Part shown: piece by piece, positions 35,474-44,482 of the stretch
Numbering within the stretch: the first letter of the stretch is position 1
How the letters are laid out: every line of letters starts with the position of its first letter
From: Streptomyces sp. HM190
GTDB taxonomy: Bacteria; Actinomycetota; Actinomycetes; Streptomycetales; Streptomycetaceae
Reading direction: 5' to 3'
Length of the DNA: 64,000 nt
Assembly: GCF_009857135.1 (NCBI RefSeq)
Contig: NZ_CP047318.1
Coordinates: 5,332,001-5,396,000, forward strand
Made by a program: the position numbers and the translations under genes
Notes under the pieces: generated by a model
Told to the model about the DNA's origin: nothing
The model's database searches: none
Seen by the model: only the letters and a program-made list of their open reading frames with translations

Positions 35474-36378
35474 GTGACGCGAACGAGCCGAACGACCGTG
35501 CCGGGCAGAGCGGTTCGGGCACCGAACCGACCACCGGCCGCGGAGGCGAGCGGGCCGCTCGGGAGCCCGGCGCCGGACCTGCTGGTGGCCCGCAGAGTGA
35601 GGCCGCGCGCCAGGAGGCGTTCGGGGAGGCCGTCGGCTCCGACGCGTCAGCGTCCGGCGGCAGCCCTGTCGAGCCTGTGGCCGGGGAAGAGCAGGAGGCC
35701 GCGGTGACCGGGCCGGGGCGGCATGTTCGGGTCGTGCTCGTCGACGATCACCGTATGTTCCGAACGGGAGTGCAGGCCGAGATCGGACAGACGGACCGTA
35801 CGGGGGTCGAGGTCGTCGGGGAGGCGCCCGACGTCGACCAGGCGGTCTCGGTGATCACGAGTACGCGTCCCGAGGTGGTGCTCCTGGACGTCCATCTCCC
35901 CGGCGGTGGCGGAGTGGAAGTCCTGCGTCGCTGTTCCGCGCTGATGGCGGACACCGAACGACCGGTTCGCTTCCTCGCGCTGTCCGTGTCGGACGCGGCG
36001 GAGGACGTCATCGGGGTGATCCGGGGCGGTGCGCGGGGCTACGTCACCAAGACGATCACCGGCACCGACCTGGTCGACTCCATCTTCCGGGTCCAGGACG
36101 GGGACGCGGTGTTCTCCCCGCGGCTGGCCGGCTTCGTCCTCGACGCCTTCGCCTCCACCGATGCCCCGCCCGTCGACGAGGACCTCGACCGCCTCACCCA
36201 GCGTGAGCGTGAGGTGTTGCGTCTCATCGCCCGCGGCTACGCGTACAAGGAGATCGCCAAGCAGCTGTACATCTCGGTGAAGACCGTGGAGTCCCATGTC
36301 TCCGCCGTGCTCCGCAAGTTGCAGCTCTCCAACCGGCATGAGCTGACGAGATGGGCGACGGCACGACGGCTGGTGTAG
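35470..36378 (+). CDS. LuxR/NarL-family response regulator
   Basis: 302 residues. ATG 35470 overlaps the kinase stop codon (ATGA), so the pair is translationally coupled. An unusual ~80-residue disordered N-terminus (Gly/Ala/Glu/Ser-rich) precedes a receiver domain with acidic pocket VDDHRMF and phosphoacceptor Asp in VVLLDVHLPG. A linker and a LuxR-type HTH follow: LTQREREVLRLIARGYAYKEIA, then YISVKTVESHVSAVLRKLQLS. Family receivers average ~215 residues, so most of the excess is the N-terminal tail. The probable targets are the divergent PspC promoters. It converges on the P60 gene downstream. Confidence 0.92.
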   Translation: MSDANEPNDRAGQSGSGTEPTTGRGGERAAREPGAGPAGGPQSEAARQEAFGEAVGSDASASGGSPVEPVAGEEQEAAVTGPGRHVRVVLVDDHRMFRTGVQAEIGQTDRTGVEVVGEAPDVDQAVSVITSTRPEVVLLDVHLPGGGGVEVLRRCSALMADTERPVRFLALSVSDAAEDVIGVIRGGARGYVTKTITGTDLVDSIFRVQDGDAVFSPRLAGFVLDAFASTDAPPVDEDLDRLTQREREVLRLIARGYAYKEIAKQLYISVKTVESHVSAVLRKLQLSNRHELTRWATARRLV

Positions 36379-36465
36379 GGCCGAGCGCGAACGACCGCGA
36401 CTGCGGCGTGGGCGCGGGCCCCTGTAGCTGGTCGGCCCGGCTGCCGGTCCGGGCTCACTCCTCGC

Positions 36466-37545
36466 TCAGACCACCCGCGTGGCGCCGGCGAACGGCATGT
36501 CGTCGACAGGGGCCACGCGCACCGGGGCTGAGGGGTTCGGGGCGTGGATCATCTGGCCGTTGCCCACGTAGATCCCCACGTGGCTGATGCCTGAGTAAAA
36601 GAAGACCAGGTCGCCCGGGAGCAGTTCCGAGCGGGAGACGCGGCGGCCGGCGCCGATCTGGCCGTAGGTGGTGCGGGGGAGGGAGACACCGGCGGAGCGA
36701 TAGGCGGCCTGGGTGAGGCCGGAGCAGTCGAAGGCGTTGGGGCCGGTGGCGCCCCAGACGTACGGGCTGCCGAGCTTGGAGTACGCGTAGGAGACGGCTG
36801 CGGCGGCACGGGGATTGGGGGCGCCGGAAGCGGACGATGCCGGTGACACGGGACCGGTGACGGCCCGCGGGGACGACGGGGCGGAGCGCGAGGCATGGCC
36901 CGTGCCGGAGCCAGGACTGCTCACACGGGTGCGGTCCTCGGGCGTGAGACGGTCGAGGAGCCGTCGTGCCTCGGTCAGCTTCGTGGTCACCGTCTTCTTG
37001 TGCCGCTTGACCTCCTGCTGCCTGGTCCTGAGGGTGCCCAGTTGGACACGGGCAGCCCCACGGAGCCGTTCGATCTCCAGCAGTTGGTGCCGTACGCCGG
37101 CCACGTCCGCCGCCTGCCGGTTGCCGACGCGTTCGGCGAGGGCCGCGTTGTCGAGGTACCGGTCCGGATCACCGGACAGCGCCAGCTGCCACGACGGGTC
37201 GATGCCGCCGGTCCGGTACTGCGCGGCGGCCAGCGAACCCAGCTGTTCGCGGGCGGAGTTGAGACGGTCGGTGCGGCGGGCCGCCTGGTCGCGCAGTTCC
37301 TCCAGTTCCTCCTGCGCCTTGTCGGCCTTCTCCTTGGCGCCGTTGTACTTGTCGGTGGCGACCTCCGCCTCCTCGTACAGCTTGTCCACCTTCGCCTTGA
37401 TCTGCTCGGGCGTGAGGCGGGGGTCGGCGTGCCCGGTACCGTCGAACCCGGCCGCGGTCGCCGCGCCGGCGAGCGCGAGGGTCGCGGCCGTGCGGACCGT
37501 CGGGCCGCCGAGCGAGCGCTGTCTGGGCTTGCGGTGCGCTGCCAC
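36466..37545 (-). CDS. NlpC/P60 cell wall endopeptidase (first paralogue)
   Basis: 359 residues from GTG 37545, chosen because VAAHRKPRQRS aligns with the MAPHRKPR start of the paralogue at 41332 and GGAG lies 6 nt upstream; ATG 37557 is the alternative. It is a secreted peptidoglycan hydrolase. A signal segment (TAATLALAGAATAAGF) is followed by a long coiled coil (about 45-230, Lys/Glu/Ala/Gln-rich: EQIKAKVDKLYEEAEVATDK). The NlpC/P60 catalytic domain has Cys in NAFDCSGLTQAAY, His in SHVGIYVGNGQMIHAP, and the RTTYGQ region. The coiled coil probably docks to FtsEX-like or other partners, as in RipA/PcsB-type enzymes. No ydaO-like leader is visible upstream, unlike the paralogue. Confidence 0.9.
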   Translation of the reverse strand: MAAHRKPRQRSLGGPTVRTAATLALAGAATAAGFDGTGHADPRLTPEQIKAKVDKLYEEAEVATDKYNGAKEKADKAQEELEELRDQAARRTDRLNSAREQLGSLAAAQYRTGGIDPSWQLALSGDPDRYLDNAALAERVGNRQAADVAGVRHQLLEIERLRGAARVQLGTLRTRQQEVKRHKKTVTTKLTEARRLLDRLTPEDRTRVSSPGSGTGHASRSAPSSPRAVTGPVSPASSASGAPNPRAAAAVSYAYSKLGSPYVWGATGPNAFDCSGLTQAAYRSAGVSLPRTTYGQIGAGRRVSRSELLPGDLVFFYSGISHVGIYVGNGQMIHAPNPSAPVRVAPVDDMPFAGATRVV

Positions 37546-38013
37546 GTGGGGCTCCATGTCCTCTCGTACGACCGCCGTCCGTACGTCGGAGCGCACAGAC
37601 CGCCTGGGGGAGCGGTTACGCGTCCGACGGCGGCCCGCACAGGGGGGAGCGGGACGCCGCCGGACCTTCTCGGCGGTGGTGGCCGACTGCCGCCCCTGGC
37701 CCGGGCGGCGGTGGGGAGCCGGTCACCTGAGGAAGGACGCTAAACCTGGCTGTCACGACGCCGTGACGCCTTGTACGGAAGTGGCGCGCACCGACCGCGA
37801 GGTGACCGTATGTGACCGTGACCCCGTCTCGGCGGCGCTGGAATCACGCTGCGCGATGACCGATGCGGCCGTTTCCGGCCGGGATCGGACAAGGCAGTGC
37901 TATAGGGCGCATATATGCAAGATCGGTCCCGCGTACCGGCTGCGCGCAGCACCCCCGCGGGGAGACGTCCCCCGGTGCCCGGCCGGTCGTCGCCTCCTCA
38001 TTAGGCTCCGCCC

Positions 38014-38367
38014 ATGGACGTACTCATCCACCTCTTCGTCGCGCTCCACATCATCGGGATCGCCGCTCTCCTGGGCGGATTCCTCACCCAGATGAAGGCC
38101 ATGGGCCAGGGCACCGCCCGCTTCGTCCCCGCCATGCTGCACGGCGCGCTCACCATGCTGATCACCGGCGCGATCCTCGTCGGCCTCAACCAGGCGGACG
38201 ACCAGCCCGTCAACAACATCAAGATCGGCATCAAGATGGCGGTGCTGGTCGTGATCCTGGGGCTGGTGTACGTGAAGCGCGACGAGGAGACCGTGGACAA
38301 GTCGCTGTTCGGGCTGGTGGGCGCCCTCACCACGGCGAACATCTTCATCGCGGTGCTCTGGACCTGA
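38014..38367 (+). CDS. small four-helix membrane protein
   Basis: 117 residues from ATG 38014. Almost entirely hydrophobic, with four predicted helices: LIHLFVALHIIGIAALLGGFL, FVPAMLHGALTMLITGAILVG, IGIKMAVLVVILGLVYV, and LVGALTTANIFIAVLW. A His at the head of helix 1 and another in helix 2 recall small haem or copper-related inner-membrane proteins, but I see no proof. It is conserved-looking and stands alone between the P60 gene (divergent) and the transposase relic. Confidence 0.7.
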   Translation: MDVLIHLFVALHIIGIAALLGGFLTQMKAMGQGTARFVPAMLHGALTMLITGAILVGLNQADDQPVNNIKIGIKMAVLVVILGLVYVKRDEETVDKSLFGLVGALTTANIFIAVLWT

Positions 38368-38764
38368 GCCGCCCCACCTCCCCGGCGGACCGGCCCAGCC
38401 GTACCAGCACCGGCCGTACGGACCGGTCCTGCAAGCGCGTGCCCGGCCGCGGGTTCTCAGTGCTCCTGTCCGGTCTGACTCTCGTGAGCCGGGCTTTCGT
38501 CGTCCCTTCTCATTGATCGGTCCGCGCGGTTTCCTCATTGTCGTCTCCGGACCCTGGCGGTGGTCAGGCCGTTGGGGGCCCAAGAGGCGGCAGGACAGCC
38601 GGCACGAGCACCCCGAGCGACGTGACACCACGACACCGACGTGCCTTCAGGACGGCGGCAGCTCAGTGTTGAGCCTGTCAGCAGGCACTCGCTCGATGCG
38701 GGTCCAGCCGCTCCAGCCGCGCTCCTTCAGAACCGCCGCCACCAGTTCGGCGCCCGGTGCGGAC

Positions 38765-39442
38765 TCAAGCATGGTCTTGAAGGGTTTCCTCCACGCGCCA
38801 CCTTGATCCGGCGACGCGGACCAGGGTGGCCAGAGGCACCGGGGCAGGTGAGAAGCAGCGGTGGTAGGCCAGTTCACCAGTGGTGCGGTTGCGGCGGATC
38901 AGCAGCCGGTGACTGCCTGGCCGTTCTTCGGCCAGGTCGATGACGGCCCAGTCGTAGAAGCGGTGTCCCTTGGCTCCGGCCCCTGCCGACAGCTTCTGCC
39001 AGGCTCGCTTCGGAAGCTTCGCAGCCAGGGCGTCCGCGCGGAACTTCCCGGCAAAGGTGGTGACTTCGGCCGAGCAGGCGACGGCGAGCACGTAGTCGAC
39101 CTTGCGCTCTTCCAGCACGGACCGCAGCTTCGGGTTGCTGCCGTAGACCTCGTCGCCCGCGACCCAGCCCACACGATGCCCGGCGTCGAGGAACCGGCCG
39201 ATCGTACGGGCGGCCAGCGGCATGCCGTCCGGACTCGCCTCCCCGGCTCATTCGGCGATCGACCAGCAGTTCTTGCGCGGCAGGTCCGACAGCAGCCCCA
39301 GTACCAGGTCTCGCACCCGGCGCCGGGGCTCAACCCGCGCAAACCGGCCCGCTATCCGGCCCATCAGGACCTCGAACACCTCGTGCCAGCGGGCAGGGTC
39401 TACGCTGTGACCCGCGGCCACCGTCTCTTCGTTTGTCCACAC
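38765..39442 (-). pseudogene. IS701-family transposase pseudogene
   Basis: The N-terminal part (39248-39442) reads WHEVFEVLMGRIAGRFARVE, then RKNCWSIAE, as in IS701-type DDE transposases. A TGA replaces the His expected next, and translation in the same frame continues AGEASPDGM, then jumps directly to PLAARTIGRFLDAGHRVGWVAG. About 110 residues that normally lie between, including the first catalytic Asp (VVDETGDLKKG in relatives), are deleted. The second Asp (AGDEVYG) and the final Glu (RWRVEETLQ) remain. The frame then ends early at 38765. The copy carries a nonsense codon, an internal deletion and a truncated C-terminus and cannot be active. No inverted terminal repeats were found. Insertion between two P60 paralogues has not disrupted either. 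Confidence 0.85.
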
Positions 39443-39590
39443 AACACACGATGATCAGCGGTGGCCGTACCCGTCTGTCAGCCTGCCTGTACAGGTCGTC
39501 CCGGGTCAGAGACTGAGAGGTTCATCGGTCGCCGGGCGTAGGTCCCTCGCCTCATGCGCGCTCTGAGCCTGCTGGCTACGGTCGGCACTC

Positions 39591-40052
39591 ATGCAGACCA
39601 CGGGGATTGTCCGCCGCCAGGCGGCGGAGCGTAGGCGCGACACTCTGGAACGGCTCGTCACCGAACGGGATGTATGGGTGTCGACAGCACATCCCGATCA
39701 CGGGCCGCACCAGGTGCCGCTGTGGTTCATGTGGGATGGGCGCGCAGTGTGGATGTGCACCAGTGCCACCTCCGCGACTGCGCGGAACGTCCGCGAGGAG
39801 CCGCGCGTGCGCCTGGCGCTGCCGGACACCCTCGACGTGGTGCTTCTCCAGGGTGAGGCGGAATGCTTCCTTGACCAGGACGTACCCGGAGACACGGCCG
39901 AGGCGTTCGCCGCCAAGTTCGGGTGGGACCCGCGCGCGGAGGAAGGTTCCTTTCTGTACGTGCGCGTGATGCCGAAGAGCGTGCGCGCTTGGCGCGGCGA
40001 ACCGGAACTACGCGGCAGGGTCATCATGCGCGACGGGACATGGCTGGAGTAG
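39591..40052 (+). CDS. small pyridoxamine-phosphate-oxidase-fold flavin protein
   Basis: 153 residues from ATG 39591; the RBS is weak. The split-barrel fold typical of F420- or FMN-dependent PPOX proteins is visible: RRRDTLERLVTERDVWVSTA, then PHQVPLWFMWDGRAVWMCTSA, TSATARNVREEPRVRLAL, and RVMPKSVRAWRGEPE near the end. These proteins bind a flavin and reduce small substrates or protect against oxidation. It lies beside the transposase relic but its codon use is normal for the region. It is convergent with the riboswitch-controlled P60 gene. Confidence 0.75.
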   Translation: MQTTGIVRRQAAERRRDTLERLVTERDVWVSTAHPDHGPHQVPLWFMWDGRAVWMCTSATSATARNVREEPRVRLALPDTLDVVLLQGEAECFLDQDVPGDTAEAFAAKFGWDPRAEEGSFLYVRVMPKSVRAWRGEPELRGRVIMRDGTWLE

Positions 40053-40153
40053 CGGCCGTCGCTGACCGACGCCCCTCTCCCCACCAGCAAGATCACGATC
40101 TACGGCTGGAGTACTGAGCGTCCCTGAGTCCACCGCTACGCTGACCGCACTGC

Positions 40154-41332
40154 TTACGCCGGCCGCACCACGCTGTGGATGGAGGACTCGCCGTCGTAGA
40201 AGATCGACTCCTCGCGGACGTAGGTGCCCGGCTTCGGGGCGTGGATCATCATGCCGTTGCCGATGTAGAGGCCGACGTGGCCGATGTTGTCGTAGAAGAA
40301 GATCAGGTCGCCGGGGCGGGCGGCGGCGAGCGAGACGGTCGTACCGGCCTTGACCTGGTCGTACGTCGTGCGGGGGAGGTCGACGCCGGCGGCCTTCCAG
40401 GCGGCCTGGGTGAGGCCGGAGCAGTCGTAGGAGCCGGGGCCGGTGGCACCCCACACGTACGGCTTGCCGATCTGCGCGCGGGCGAAGGCGAGGGTCTTGG
40501 CGGCCTTCGTGGCGTACGTGGAGTCCTCGACCGTCGTCGTGGTCCCGGTGGGCGCGGAAGGGGAGGTGGAGGTCTCCTGAGGGGCCTCCTGCGTCTCCTG
40601 GACCGACTCGGCCCGTGACCCGGCCGACGCCTGCTGCCGCGCCAGTTCCTCCGCCTTGCGGTCGGCCTCCTTCTGCCTCCGCTGCTCGATGTCCGCGAGC
40701 CTGGCCTTCTCCTCGGCGGTGAGCTGGGAGAGCAGTTCGCGGGCCGCGGCGAGCTTCGCCTGGACCTTGGCCTTGCCGGCCTTGAGGGCGTTCTGCGACT
40801 TGGTGAGCTGCTCGAGGCCCTCGGACGCCTCCCGGCGCCGCTGCGAGGTCTCCGCCTGCTGTGTGACGTACTCGTCGACGGCCTCCTGCTGGCGGTCCGT
40901 CAGCCGGTCCATCAACTGGTTCTGGGCGAAGTACTCCTGCGGGTCGTCCGCCAGGAGCAGGGCCGCCGTGTCGGGGGCGGCCGCGCCCGTCCGGTACTGG
41001 GCGGCCGCGTACGAACCCAGCGCCTCGCGCGCGTCGTTGAGCCTTTCCGTCCGCTTCGCGACGTCGTCGAGGAGGTTGTCGACCTGCTTCTTCTGCTTGG
41101 TGGTCTTCTCCTTGACCGAGTTGTACTTCTCGGTCGCCGTCTCCGCCTGGCGGTAGAGGTCGCCTACCTTCTTCTCGACCTCCTCCAGGCTCGGCTTGTC
41201 GTCGGCCGAGGGGGCGGCGGTGGCCGTCTGGGAGAGCAGGGCCACGGAGGTGAGCGCGGCCGTGGCGAGAGCGGGGGTGCGGATGCCCGCGCGCGTCCGG
41301 CCGGTCGGACGCGGCTTGCGGTGCGGCGCCAT
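40154..41332 (-). CDS. NlpC/P60 cell wall endopeptidase under a c-di-AMP riboswitch
   Basis: 392 residues from ATG 41332. A secreted peptidoglycan hydrolase: signal segment (LATAALTSVALLSQTATA), long coiled coil (about 45-245, with VEKKVGDLYRQAETATEKYN and repeated Lys/Gln/Glu heptads), a Ser/Thr/Glu linker, and a C-terminal NlpC/P60 domain with Cys in SYDCSGLTQAAWK and His in GHVGLYIGNGMMIHAP. It would cut between D-Glu/iGln and the diamino acid of stem peptides. It is the closest paralogue of the gene at 36466-37545. Its ~200-nt leader folds into the ydaO-type riboswitch (41355-41532), so expression should respond to cyclic di-AMP, as known for resuscitation and wall hydrolase genes in Streptomyces. 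Confidence 0.93.
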   Translation of the reverse strand: MAPHRKPRPTGRTRAGIRTPALATAALTSVALLSQTATAAPSADDKPSLEEVEKKVGDLYRQAETATEKYNSVKEKTTKQKKQVDNLLDDVAKRTERLNDAREALGSYAAAQYRTGAAAPDTAALLLADDPQEYFAQNQLMDRLTDRQQEAVDEYVTQQAETSQRRREASEGLEQLTKSQNALKAGKAKVQAKLAAARELLSQLTAEEKARLADIEQRRQKEADRKAEELARQQASAGSRAESVQETQEAPQETSTSPSAPTGTTTTVEDSTYATKAAKTLAFARAQIGKPYVWGATGPGSYDCSGLTQAAWKAAGVDLPRTTYDQVKAGTTVSLAAARPGDLIFFYDNIGHVGLYIGNGMMIHAPKPGTYVREESIFYDGESSIHSVVRPA

Positions 41333-41354
41333 GGTTCGGCGACTCCTTCCGTAG

Positions 41355-41532
41355 TCCGCCTACCGAGTTAGCTGTCGGGTTCGGGCGCAAGCATGTGGAA
41401 GGTTTGCCCTACGACCCTCGCCGCGTACGGCGGGCGGGTCGATTCACCCCAGAGGTCGGTGGGTCCCCGGCTCCGGCTGCCGTGAGGGGCGCACCGGACT
41501 CGGCGGGGGCCGTGCGGCCCGGCGACGTTCGC
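41355..41532 (-). ncRNA. cyclic di-AMP riboswitch (ydaO/yuaA class)
   Basis: On the minus strand upstream of the P60 gene the conserved ydaO pieces appear in order: CGCCGAGTCC-like segment, GCCGGAGCCGGGGACCCA, CTGGGGTGAATC, GTAGGGCAAAC, then CCCGAACCCGACAGCTAACT and CGGTAGGCGG at the 3' end. The 3' arm lies 23 nt before the start codon. In this class, ligand binding stabilises a form that turns expression off. Boundaries are approximate; the aptamer was recognised by eye. Confidence 0.88.
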
Positions 41533-41790
41533 CGGTTGGGTCGTACGGCCTGACCCAAGACGCTAGCCAACTCGTGTGGTCCGTGTGAAGGTTGATGTTC
41601 GATATGCCCGATACGTTTTCGTGACCTTGGCCTCGCGGACACGATAGGTGCTACGTTCGATGGCTCACCGTGATGAGGCGGGTGCGGCCGGTGGCCGACG
41701 ACTCCATGGGCAGCGGCTCGGGAGCGTGCCCGCACGGACTTCCCGGGGCGGCCCCTGGCTGTCAGTGGGGGCGCCTAGACTCGGAGAGCG

Positions 41791-44289
41791 ATGAGCAGCC
41801 TCTTTGACGACAGCTTCCTGGCGGACCTCCAGGCCCCCCGCGGCCGCGACGAGGAACCCCCGCCACCGCCCGAGGACGATCACGCGCCGGAGTCGATTCC
41901 GGACGATCTGTTCGGCGGGAAGTTCGACGTGCCGCCGGACCGGGACGCCTACTACCGCGACGGCGCCCCGCGCCCCGCGATCGACGCCGCGACGCTCCTG
42001 GACGGGCTGAACGAGAACCAGCGCGCGGCCGTCGTGCACGCCGGCTCCCCCCTGCTCATCGTGGCCGGCGCCGGCTCGGGCAAGACCCGCGTGCTCACCC
42101 ACCGCATCGCCCACCTGCTCGGCGAGCGGAACGTCCACCCCGGCCAGATCCTCGCGATCACCTTCACCAACAAGGCCGCGGGCGAGATGAAGGAGCGCGT
42201 CGAGCAGCTCGTCGGACCGCGGGCGAACGCGATGTGGGTCATGACCTTCCACAGCGCCTGCGTCCGCATCCTGCGCCGCGAGAGCAAGAAGCTGGGCTTC
42301 ACCTCCTCCTTCTCGATCTACGACGCCGCCGACAGCAAGCGCCTGATGGCCCTGGTCTGCCGTGATCTGGACCTCGACCCCAAGCGCTTCCCGCCCAAGT
42401 CCTTCAGCGCCAAGATCAGCAACCTGAAGAACGAGCTGATCGACGAGGAGGACTTCGCCGCCCAGGCCACCGACGGCTTCGAGAAGACCCTCGCCCAGGC
42501 CTACGCGCTCTACCAGTCCCGCCTCCGCGAGGCGAACGCGCTCGACTTCGACGACCTGATCATGACGACGGTCAATCTGCTCCGCGCCTTCCCGGACGTC
42601 GCCGAGCACTACCGCCGTCGTTTCCGGCATGTCCTCGTCGACGAGTACCAGGACACCAACCACGCGCAGTACGCGCTGGTCAGGGAGCTGGTCGGCACCT
42701 CCGAGCACCCCGTCGACGTGCCGCCCGGCGAGGACGACCTCGAGCCCGCCGAGCTGTGCGTCGTCGGTGACGCCGACCAGTCGATCTACGCGTTCCGCGG
42801 CGCGACCATCCGCAACATCCTCCAGTTCGAGGAGGACTACCCGAACGCGACGACGATCCTGCTCGAGCAGAACTACCGCTCGACGCAGACGATCCTCTCC
42901 GCCGCCAACGCCGTCATCGAGCGCAACGAGTCCCGCCGCCCCAAGAACCTGTGGACCAACGCGGGCGCCGGTGCGCAGATCACCGGGTATGTCGCGGACA
43001 CCGAGCACGACGAGGCCCAGTTCGTCGCCGAGGAGATAGACCGTCTGACCGACGCGGGCGAGGCGAAGGCCGGCGATGTCGCGGTCTTCTACCGGACCAA
43101 CGCCCAGTCCCGTGTGTTCGAAGAGGTCTTCATCCGCGTCGGCCTGCCCTACAAGGTCGTCGGCGGCGTCCGCTTCTACGAGCGCAAGGAGGTCCGGGAC
43201 GTCCTGGCCTACCTGCGTGTCCTCGCCAACCCCGAGGACTCGGTCCCGCTGCGCCGCATCCTCAACGTCCCCAAGCGGGGCATCGGCGAGCGCGCCGAGG
43301 CGATGATCGACGCCCTCTCCCAGCGCGAGAAGATCAGTTTCCCGCAGGCACTGAAGCGCGTCGACGAGGCGTACGGCATGGCCGCCCGGTCGACGAACGC
43401 GGTCAAGCGGTTCAACACGCTGATGGAGGACCTGCGGACCGTCGTCGAGTCCGGCGCCGGTCCCGCGACCGTCCTGGAGGCGGTCCTCGAACGCACCGGC
43501 TATCTGGCGGAGTTGCAGGCGTCCACCGACCCGCAGGACGAGACCCGCATCGAGAACCTCCAGGAACTCGCCGCAGTGGCGCTGGAGTTCGAGCAGGAGG
43601 CCGGCGCGACGGAGGGTGAGGGCGCGACCTCCGCCGGTCTCGCCGCGTTCCTGGAGCGGGTCGCCCTGGTCGCCGACTCCGACCAGATCCCCGACGAGGA
43701 CGAGGACGGCTCGGGCGTCATCACGCTCATGACTCTCCACACCGCGAAGGGCCTGGAGTTCCCCGTCGTCTTCCTGACCGGTATGGAGGACGGCGTCTTC
43801 CCGCACATGCGTGCCCTCGGGCAGACCAAGGAGCTGGAGGAGGAACGCCGCCTCGCGTACGTCGGGATCACCCGCGCGCGGGAACGGCTCTACCTCACCC
43901 GGTCGTCGATGCGCAGTGCCTGGGGCCAGCCGTCGTACAACCCGCCGTCCCGCTTCCTGGAGGAGATCCCGGCGAGCCATCTGGAGTGGAAGCGCAAGGG
44001 CGGCTCCGCGCCGATGCCCTCGGGTCCGGTCGGCGGCATCGCCTCGTCGCTGTCGTCGTCGCGCTCCCGTTCCTCCGCCTCGGGCGCGTCCGGCTTCGCC
44101 ACCCGTCGGACCAACGAGAAGCCGGTGGTCTCCCTCGCCGTCGGCGACCGCGTCACCCACGACCAGTTCGGTCTCGGCACGGTCATCGCCGTCAAGGGCA
44201 CGGGCGCCAACGGCGAGGCGACGATCGACTTCGGTGATGCCAAGCCGAAGCGGCTGCTGCTGCGCTACGCGCCGGTGGAGAAGCTGTAG
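41791..44289 (+). CDS. pcrA: ATP-dependent DNA helicase PcrA/UvrD
   Basis: 832 residues from ATG 41791 (CGGAGAGCG upstream). Superfamily 1A 3'-5' helicase acting in nucleotide excision repair, mismatch repair and removal of replication or RecA blocks. After an acidic/Pro-rich N-terminal ~65 residues, the motifs are: Q-motif LNENQRAAV, motif I AGAGSGKTRVLTHR, Ia ITFTNKAAGEMKERV, II VDEYQDTN, III VGDADQSIYAFRGA, IV LEQNYRST, V MTLHTAKGLEFPVVFL, VI RRLAYVGITRAR. The C-terminus (LAVGDRVTHDQFGLGTVIAV, FGDAKPKRLLLRYAPVEKL) is the Tudor-like RNA-polymerase-interacting domain of PcrA. Length is normal apart from the leader and Ser-rich linker. Tandem hairpins follow. Confidence 0.96.
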   Translation: MSSLFDDSFLADLQAPRGRDEEPPPPPEDDHAPESIPDDLFGGKFDVPPDRDAYYRDGAPRPAIDAATLLDGLNENQRAAVVHAGSPLLIVAGAGSGKTRVLTHRIAHLLGERNVHPGQILAITFTNKAAGEMKERVEQLVGPRANAMWVMTFHSACVRILRRESKKLGFTSSFSIYDAADSKRLMALVCRDLDLDPKRFPPKSFSAKISNLKNELIDEEDFAAQATDGFEKTLAQAYALYQSRLREANALDFDDLIMTTVNLLRAFPDVAEHYRRRFRHVLVDEYQDTNHAQYALVRELVGTSEHPVDVPPGEDDLEPAELCVVGDADQSIYAFRGATIRNILQFEEDYPNATTILLEQNYRSTQTILSAANAVIERNESRRPKNLWTNAGAGAQITGYVADTEHDEAQFVAEEIDRLTDAGEAKAGDVAVFYRTNAQSRVFEEVFIRVGLPYKVVGGVRFYERKEVRDVLAYLRVLANPEDSVPLRRILNVPKRGIGERAEAMIDALSQREKISFPQALKRVDEAYGMAARSTNAVKRFNTLMEDLRTVVESGAGPATVLEAVLERTGYLAELQASTDPQDETRIENLQELAAVALEFEQEAGATEGEGATSAGLAAFLERVALVADSDQIPDEDEDGSGVITLMTLHTAKGLEFPVVFLTGMEDGVFPHMRALGQTKELEEERRLAYVGITRARERLYLTRSSMRSAWGQPSYNPPSRFLEEIPASHLEWKRKGGSAPMPSGPVGGIASSLSSSRSRSSASGASGFATRRTNEKPVVSLAVGDRVTHDQFGLGTVIAVKGTGANGEATIDFGDAKPKRLLLRYAPVEKL

Positions 44290-44295
44290 CGAGGG

Positions 44296-44329
44296 CCGGG
44301 CGGAGGCGCGACGACGAGCCTCCGCCCGG
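44296..44329. terminator. terminator after pcrA
   Basis: A 12-bp perfect stem CCGGGCGGAGGC (44296-44307) / GCCTCCGCCCGG (44318-44329) with a 10-nt loop, starting 6 bp after the stop codon. Confidence 0.85.
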
Positions 44330-44396
44330 CGACAGACCTTGTCCTCCTCCGGCGACGGACTACCCCCGCTGACGAGCCGCTCCTGATGACACGACT

Positions 44397-44421
44397 CGGG
44401 CCCCTGCTCGGCAGGGGCCCG
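44397..44421. terminator. second (bidirectional) terminator between pcrA and the M23 gene
   Basis: An 11-bp perfect stem CGGGCCCCTGC (44397-44407) / GCAGGGGCCCG (44411-44421) with a TCG loop, lying between convergent genes. Confidence 0.8.
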
Positions 44422-44482
44422 GTTCTCGTGTCTGGTCCTGTTCGGCTTCGCCGCATCCCGCCCGGTGGGCCGGGTGGGGCCG

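Noticed and set aside
37546..37740. Second ydaO riboswitch upstream of the first P60 gene
   Set aside because: Only weak fragments such as GGCTCCCC are present. The conserved GGGGTGAATC and CAGCTAAC...GGTAGGCG blocks are missing.
38647..38772. 41-codon minus-strand ORF next to the transposase relic
   Set aside because: Its translation (MLESAPGAELVAAVLKERGW...) looks protein-like, but it has no RBS and overlaps the end of the IS relic. It may be a truncated end of a host gene, but it is too short to support.
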